From positions 49,375,214 to 49,439,213 of the forward strand of contig NC_030381.2 of NCBI RefSeq assembly GCF_001625215.2: a DNA stretch of 64,000 nt, read 5' to 3'. Numbering within the stretch: the first letter of the stretch is position 1; each line of letters begins with the position of its first letter. The translations under genes and the position numbers were made by a program. Positions 60,201-64,000 of the stretch are shown here, in pieces. The stretch is from Daucus carota subsp. sativus (Eukaryota > Streptophyta > Magnoliopsida > Apiales > Apiaceae). Below the pieces are notes generated by a model, which saw only the letters and a program-made list of their open reading frames with translations, was not told the DNA's origin and made no database searches.

Positions 60201-63200
60201 AAGGGATAGTCCCGTGGATGCTATTCCCACTCAAATTTCTGCAAATAACTAAAAAATCAGATAGAATGCCACAAGTTTTTGGTTGTAGTTGTCACAGACT
60301 CACAACTAATGGTGGTTGTGGAAATAACACTAATTAATGTAAACCAGGGTACTATAACTCGACTTGATTTAACAAAGTTTTTGCTAGCTAGTAAACTCTA
60401 AATTGTAGCATAATCCACACGAGAAATGCTATAATCATGACATAATATAAAGAAGAATAATTAAACAACAAAAAGGCTACTGGCAAAGAGAATAAAATGA
60501 AATTGGCTGATAGTAAATCCACTCTTGTCATGCTGATGCTAGTAATAAAGGCAGCAATTGTAACTCATAAAAAAGGTGCAGTCTTTTAGACTCCATAGAA
60601 ATCACCAGTAGATTCATCCATTTATGGGGACCTATAGCCTATAACAGAGGTATTTACAGACGAAAGTGAAGCACTTACATATTTTGTAAATGTTGCAGCC
60701 GAGACATGTCATGTGGTAAGGAACCCCTCAAGCCTTGATTGTCAAGTCCACTACTCTTGCAAAAGGAAAATAAATTGTTATTCACAACTGATTACACTAG
60801 AATTTTATACGTTTACTCTCTGGAGTTGACGAAAAAGGGGTAATAAAAACTTAACAAGCACAACTGCAATATATTGATCTGTCAAGTTATCCTAATGGAC
60901 AAGTCAAGTAAAAAACTGACACACTCTAGCAATGGTAGAAATAGAAGAAGATACCGCTCAGCATGCAATTAATAAAGAAAAGTTATTCGTTTATAAAATT
61001 AAGGAGCTTCACAAATATTATCCATAAAAACAAGGTTCATATTAGGCCACAAACATGTCTGAAACTTAAGCCTTCTCACTAAATAAGATCTGCTAATGTG
61101 CTCCACACTCTCAGGGCTCTAACAAGGCCTGCCAAAATAGGAGTTGACATGGTAAAGCTTCATAAGTTCACATTCTTACACACCGGAGGTCACTAATAAA
61201 TATGATTACTGATATCTTAGCAATAATGATCACAATAATATGGTAGTTGTAAGTATAAATACTAATCCACAAGTAGATCTGAATTTCTTTAGAAAAAGGT
61301 TCATATATTCCAGCTTGAAATCGTTTGGAACAGAAATCAGATTAATCCACTTAAGGCATAGCCATCAGTAAAATAGGTGTGATCAATACCAGCTATCTGA
61401 ACCATCAGGTGAATGGTAGCAGCAAATCGACTTTAAAATGAAGAGTCAGAGTAATATGGAATTATGGATCATAACATGAAATGACAGAAGATGCTAAAGC
61501 TCAATAGTAAAGACCACAACCCTTGGATTGTTTGGGACATGTAACAGATATCAATAAATAGCTTTGAAAGTCCCTTCAAATATAAATTTTAAACAACCAC
61601 CAATCTGCAAGATCCAGTGAAAACTCATGAACACAACTATGTCTAGTGGTTAATTATGGTGAACTGTATAAATGTGGATCAAATTAACAAGAGAACAAGT
61701 CATATGGTCAGGGACATAGATGTCAGTCTGTATTAATTGTATAAAAATATTGTTGATTCAGCAATACATATTTATGAATTTTTAGCAAGTCAAGCTCCAT
61801 TGGCTTTTTCTGTTTGCAGAATCATTGGAATAAGAAGAATATTGGTAAAATACGACTCGAATAACTTAACAATGATTAAAAATGAAGCAAAACATATTTA
61901 AGAATCTAATTCCATACAGTCCATCAATGACCCATTTGCTGCTTTCTTCATCAAACTGGCAATCTGCTCCGCTCCATGGATGCAGTTGTGGAACACAGGG
62001 ATCACCATTCCACCCAAGACGACGTGGAAGGCCCATTGCACTCTTCAGCGCCTGCAAGGCCCTAACTATAGAAAAAAGAGACATTACTGAACTATTCGTT
62101 TTCTGTTCAAATTTTAACTACCACTTACTTCTATTGGAGCTTATGCAAAATAAGTATGATGAACTACCATATTTGTCTTGTTGTCCTAGTTAAAGGGTGC
62201 ATGTGATTTTAAGCTGGTTACCCTAGACATGTTCGGAATCATTTAACTATCTTAACAATTTGGGTTCCAGTAGTCCTCCTACTTGTAACCAATACTGCCT
62301 AAAAAAATCATATTCATAACAAAAAATTTGAAAATCATGTCAACCAATTTCCTATTTGAGAAGTTAAAATCAATAATAACTAGCAAAAAAAACCAACAGA
62401 AGTACAAAACCACAAAGCCATAGTAAGAGAACACATTTAAATACACAATAGTTCAAAACAATCATCGAGAAAACAAAAAATTAAAAAAGGACAAGCTAAG
62501 ACAACTCCGACAATGGATACATTTTTGTCGGTGGATGAACATTACATGTATAAGCCAACTTTCTCCCAAAACACCTTTGATCTTTCAATTGAACCTTTTT
62601 TGTCAACACAAAATGTCAAATGGATATGGCATTTCAAACCAACATAATCATCTGGATTGCTTCTATGCATTAAGTTATATGTAAAATCTATTTTACTTAG
62701 GTTTCTGTACTATGAATTATGAAAGCAACTTCATAAAATCTTTATTCCAGACTAACTGCCAGGTTAGTTAAAACAATATAACATAGATTAAATAGAGGAC
62801 AAATATATATCAAAGATATAAACATAATGAAAAATTTGTTGAATGGAATTAAAAGGGTTAAGTTCTTTTGTTAAACAGAACAATAAAAATTCTTTTTTTT
62901 TTGGTTGAATAGAACTTCAAAATAAAATCACATTTTTAATATACATGATTTCATAATCCATGATGCCAAACACAGATACTTAAGCTTAAGGAACAAAATT
63001 TATAAGTAAATAATGCAATTAGTAAATTGTACAAAATCTTTACCATCTCTCCCTTCCCGGTTTCTTAGTAATCTATATGCATGATATCATATCATGCAGG
63101 GGTGGGCCGAAGCCAACCCAACCCAACCCACACTCTCTAATTCGGTAAGCCTTTACCATCTCTGCTTCCTGGTTTCTTAGTAATCTATAATTCTATATGC

Positions 63201-64000
63201 ATGATATCATATTATGCAGGGGTGGGCCGAAGCCAACCCAACCCACACTCACTAATTCGGTAATTCTACACATTAAATGGTCAACCCTTAAATTAAGCAA
63301 AGTGGAACATAACTAAGTAGATGATATACCTTCTTCTAACATGGTCTTGGACTCAGCCAAGATGACCTCAAAGATTTCAATACCACTGATTATTGCATGA
63401 CTGCCTTTTGTCGGGCGTAAAATTATTCTCAAACTCCTTCCAACAACAGCAACGGTTGTGTTCAGTACAAGAGCGCTGTGAATGTCACCAGTCATGTTTA
63501 CAATGTCAACATCTTTAAATAATATATTGCCATTTATCTCAATATTAAAAATCCTCTGTCCTGATGACTTGATTGAAGGATCAATCTCAGCAAAGTGCAA
63601 CCAAATGGAGTAATTTCTGCCGGGATCCACATCCATTGTATATGATAAATCAGATTGATTTGTACTAACAATAGCAGTTTGATATAAAGCTTCTGGAAAG
63701 GAGTTGGGTGCATTTGAAGCTTGTTTGATGCTACTGTTGGTCGATATGGCACGATCAGAATGTTGACCAAAAGAACTAAAAGAATTCCAGAATCGATTAC
63801 CACCCCAGCGATCCCCATTTATGTCGGCATCGAATTTTGGTTTCTGAGCACCACAGCTCAGTCTTTTGCCAGTTCGTAACATTGTTACCCGGCCAAACTG
63901 CGGACCATAATTGTATGCTTTATTATCAACCTGAAGAATTTCAATTGCGAGTACAGCAGGATCTCCATGACCAGTGCTATGGAAGCATAGAGAAGCTGAG
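57214..64000 (-). CDS. RLP4-like malectin/LRR receptor-like protein (5' end outside window)
   Basis: Eight minus-strand exons with GT-AG introns are present: 64000-63330 (partial), 62065-61918, 60753-60679, 60238-60167, 59040-58969, 58888-58811, 57935-57754 and 57335-57214. They keep one frame for 472 residues plus stop. The first exon encodes the end of a malectin-like domain (YSIWLHFAEIDP, QRIFNIEINGN). The next has the WNGDPC motif (LGWNGDPCVPQLHPWSGADC). Four short exons each encode about one leucine-rich repeat (LDNQGLRGSLP, INLSGNSIHGTIPSSLG, LDLSYNFLNGSIPESLG, LNLNGNSLHGKVP). Then follow NAGLCGIPGLPKCG, a transmembrane segment (GIGLGACAALMLLLICSTCW), a WKRRQNILR stop-transfer, and a ~50-residue tail ending ENGPPLLS. 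No kinase follows the membrane segment, as in Arabidopsis RLP4 (At1g28340), whose tail I recall as nearly the same. It is a plasma-membrane or wall-sensing protein; its ligand is unknown. The signal peptide and N-terminal malectin part lie beyond position 64000. Confidence 0.92.
63038..63263. repeat. 113-bp tandem duplication in an RLP4-like intron
   Basis: Units start CTTTACCATCTCT at 63038 and 63151. They share ATATGCATGATATCATAT (palindromic) and GCAGGGGTGGGCCGAAGCC, and end ACTAATTCGG-like. The second unit has a short extra TATAATTC. It lies 67 bp from the end of the malectin exon. Confidence 0.85.

Overview
The window is nuclear DNA of a flowering plant, most likely a eudicot. It is strongly AT-rich, its genes are spliced, and its proteins belong to plant families (E6-like, NFD6-like, Di19, EAR-type ERFs, a malectin/LRR receptor-like protein). 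I cannot fix the species. The abundance of CTCCCTCCGTCC-type Stowaway MITEs is typical of many angiosperms and does not settle it. Nothing bacterial, viral or organellar was identified with confidence.

Layout, left to right. 0-11 kb: one intronless E6-like secreted protein gene (3.4 kb), then about 7 kb of AT-rich repeat debris with a 380-bp direct duplication at 7.7/8.6 kb. 11.3-12.1 kb: a small plant-specific gene of unknown function, followed at once by a 631-bp palindromic Harbinger-type MITE. 13.4-21.3 kb: a tandem duplication of an NFD6-like organellar protein gene; both copies keep two alternative 3' terminal exons. The second copy has a 31-G homopolymer and a 180-bp triplicated repeat in its intron. 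22-23.4 kb: two inverted-repeat elements. 24.1-26.0 kb (minus): a two-exon OB-fold nucleic-acid-binding protein gene. 28.4-32.1 kb: a five-exon Di19 zinc-finger gene with a solo LTR in intron 2 and an AT-AC (U12-type) third intron. 32.9-41 kb: an accessory block with a SINE, two related non-autonomous Helitrons, an internally deleted LINE, and Stowaway and hAT-type MITEs. 42.4 kb (plus) and 55.1 kb (minus): two intronless ERF repressor genes with EAR motifs, on opposite strands and facing each other. Between them lie a 1-kb MULE-like element filled with a GTTGCAA array and a near-perfect hairpin, more MITEs and a Gypsy-like remnant. 57.2-64 kb (minus): the 3' eight exons of an RLP4-like malectin/LRR receptor-like protein without a kinase; its 5' end lies beyond the window.

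The genes do not form a pathway. Several could take part in stress and hormone signalling (Di19, ERF repressors, RLP4-like), but each stands alone. The strongest observations are the AT-AC intron that restores the Di19 reading frame, the MULE-borne palindromic GTTGCAA array, the duplicated NFD6-like genes with conserved alternative ends, and a set of transposons whose ends and target-site duplications can be read directly.
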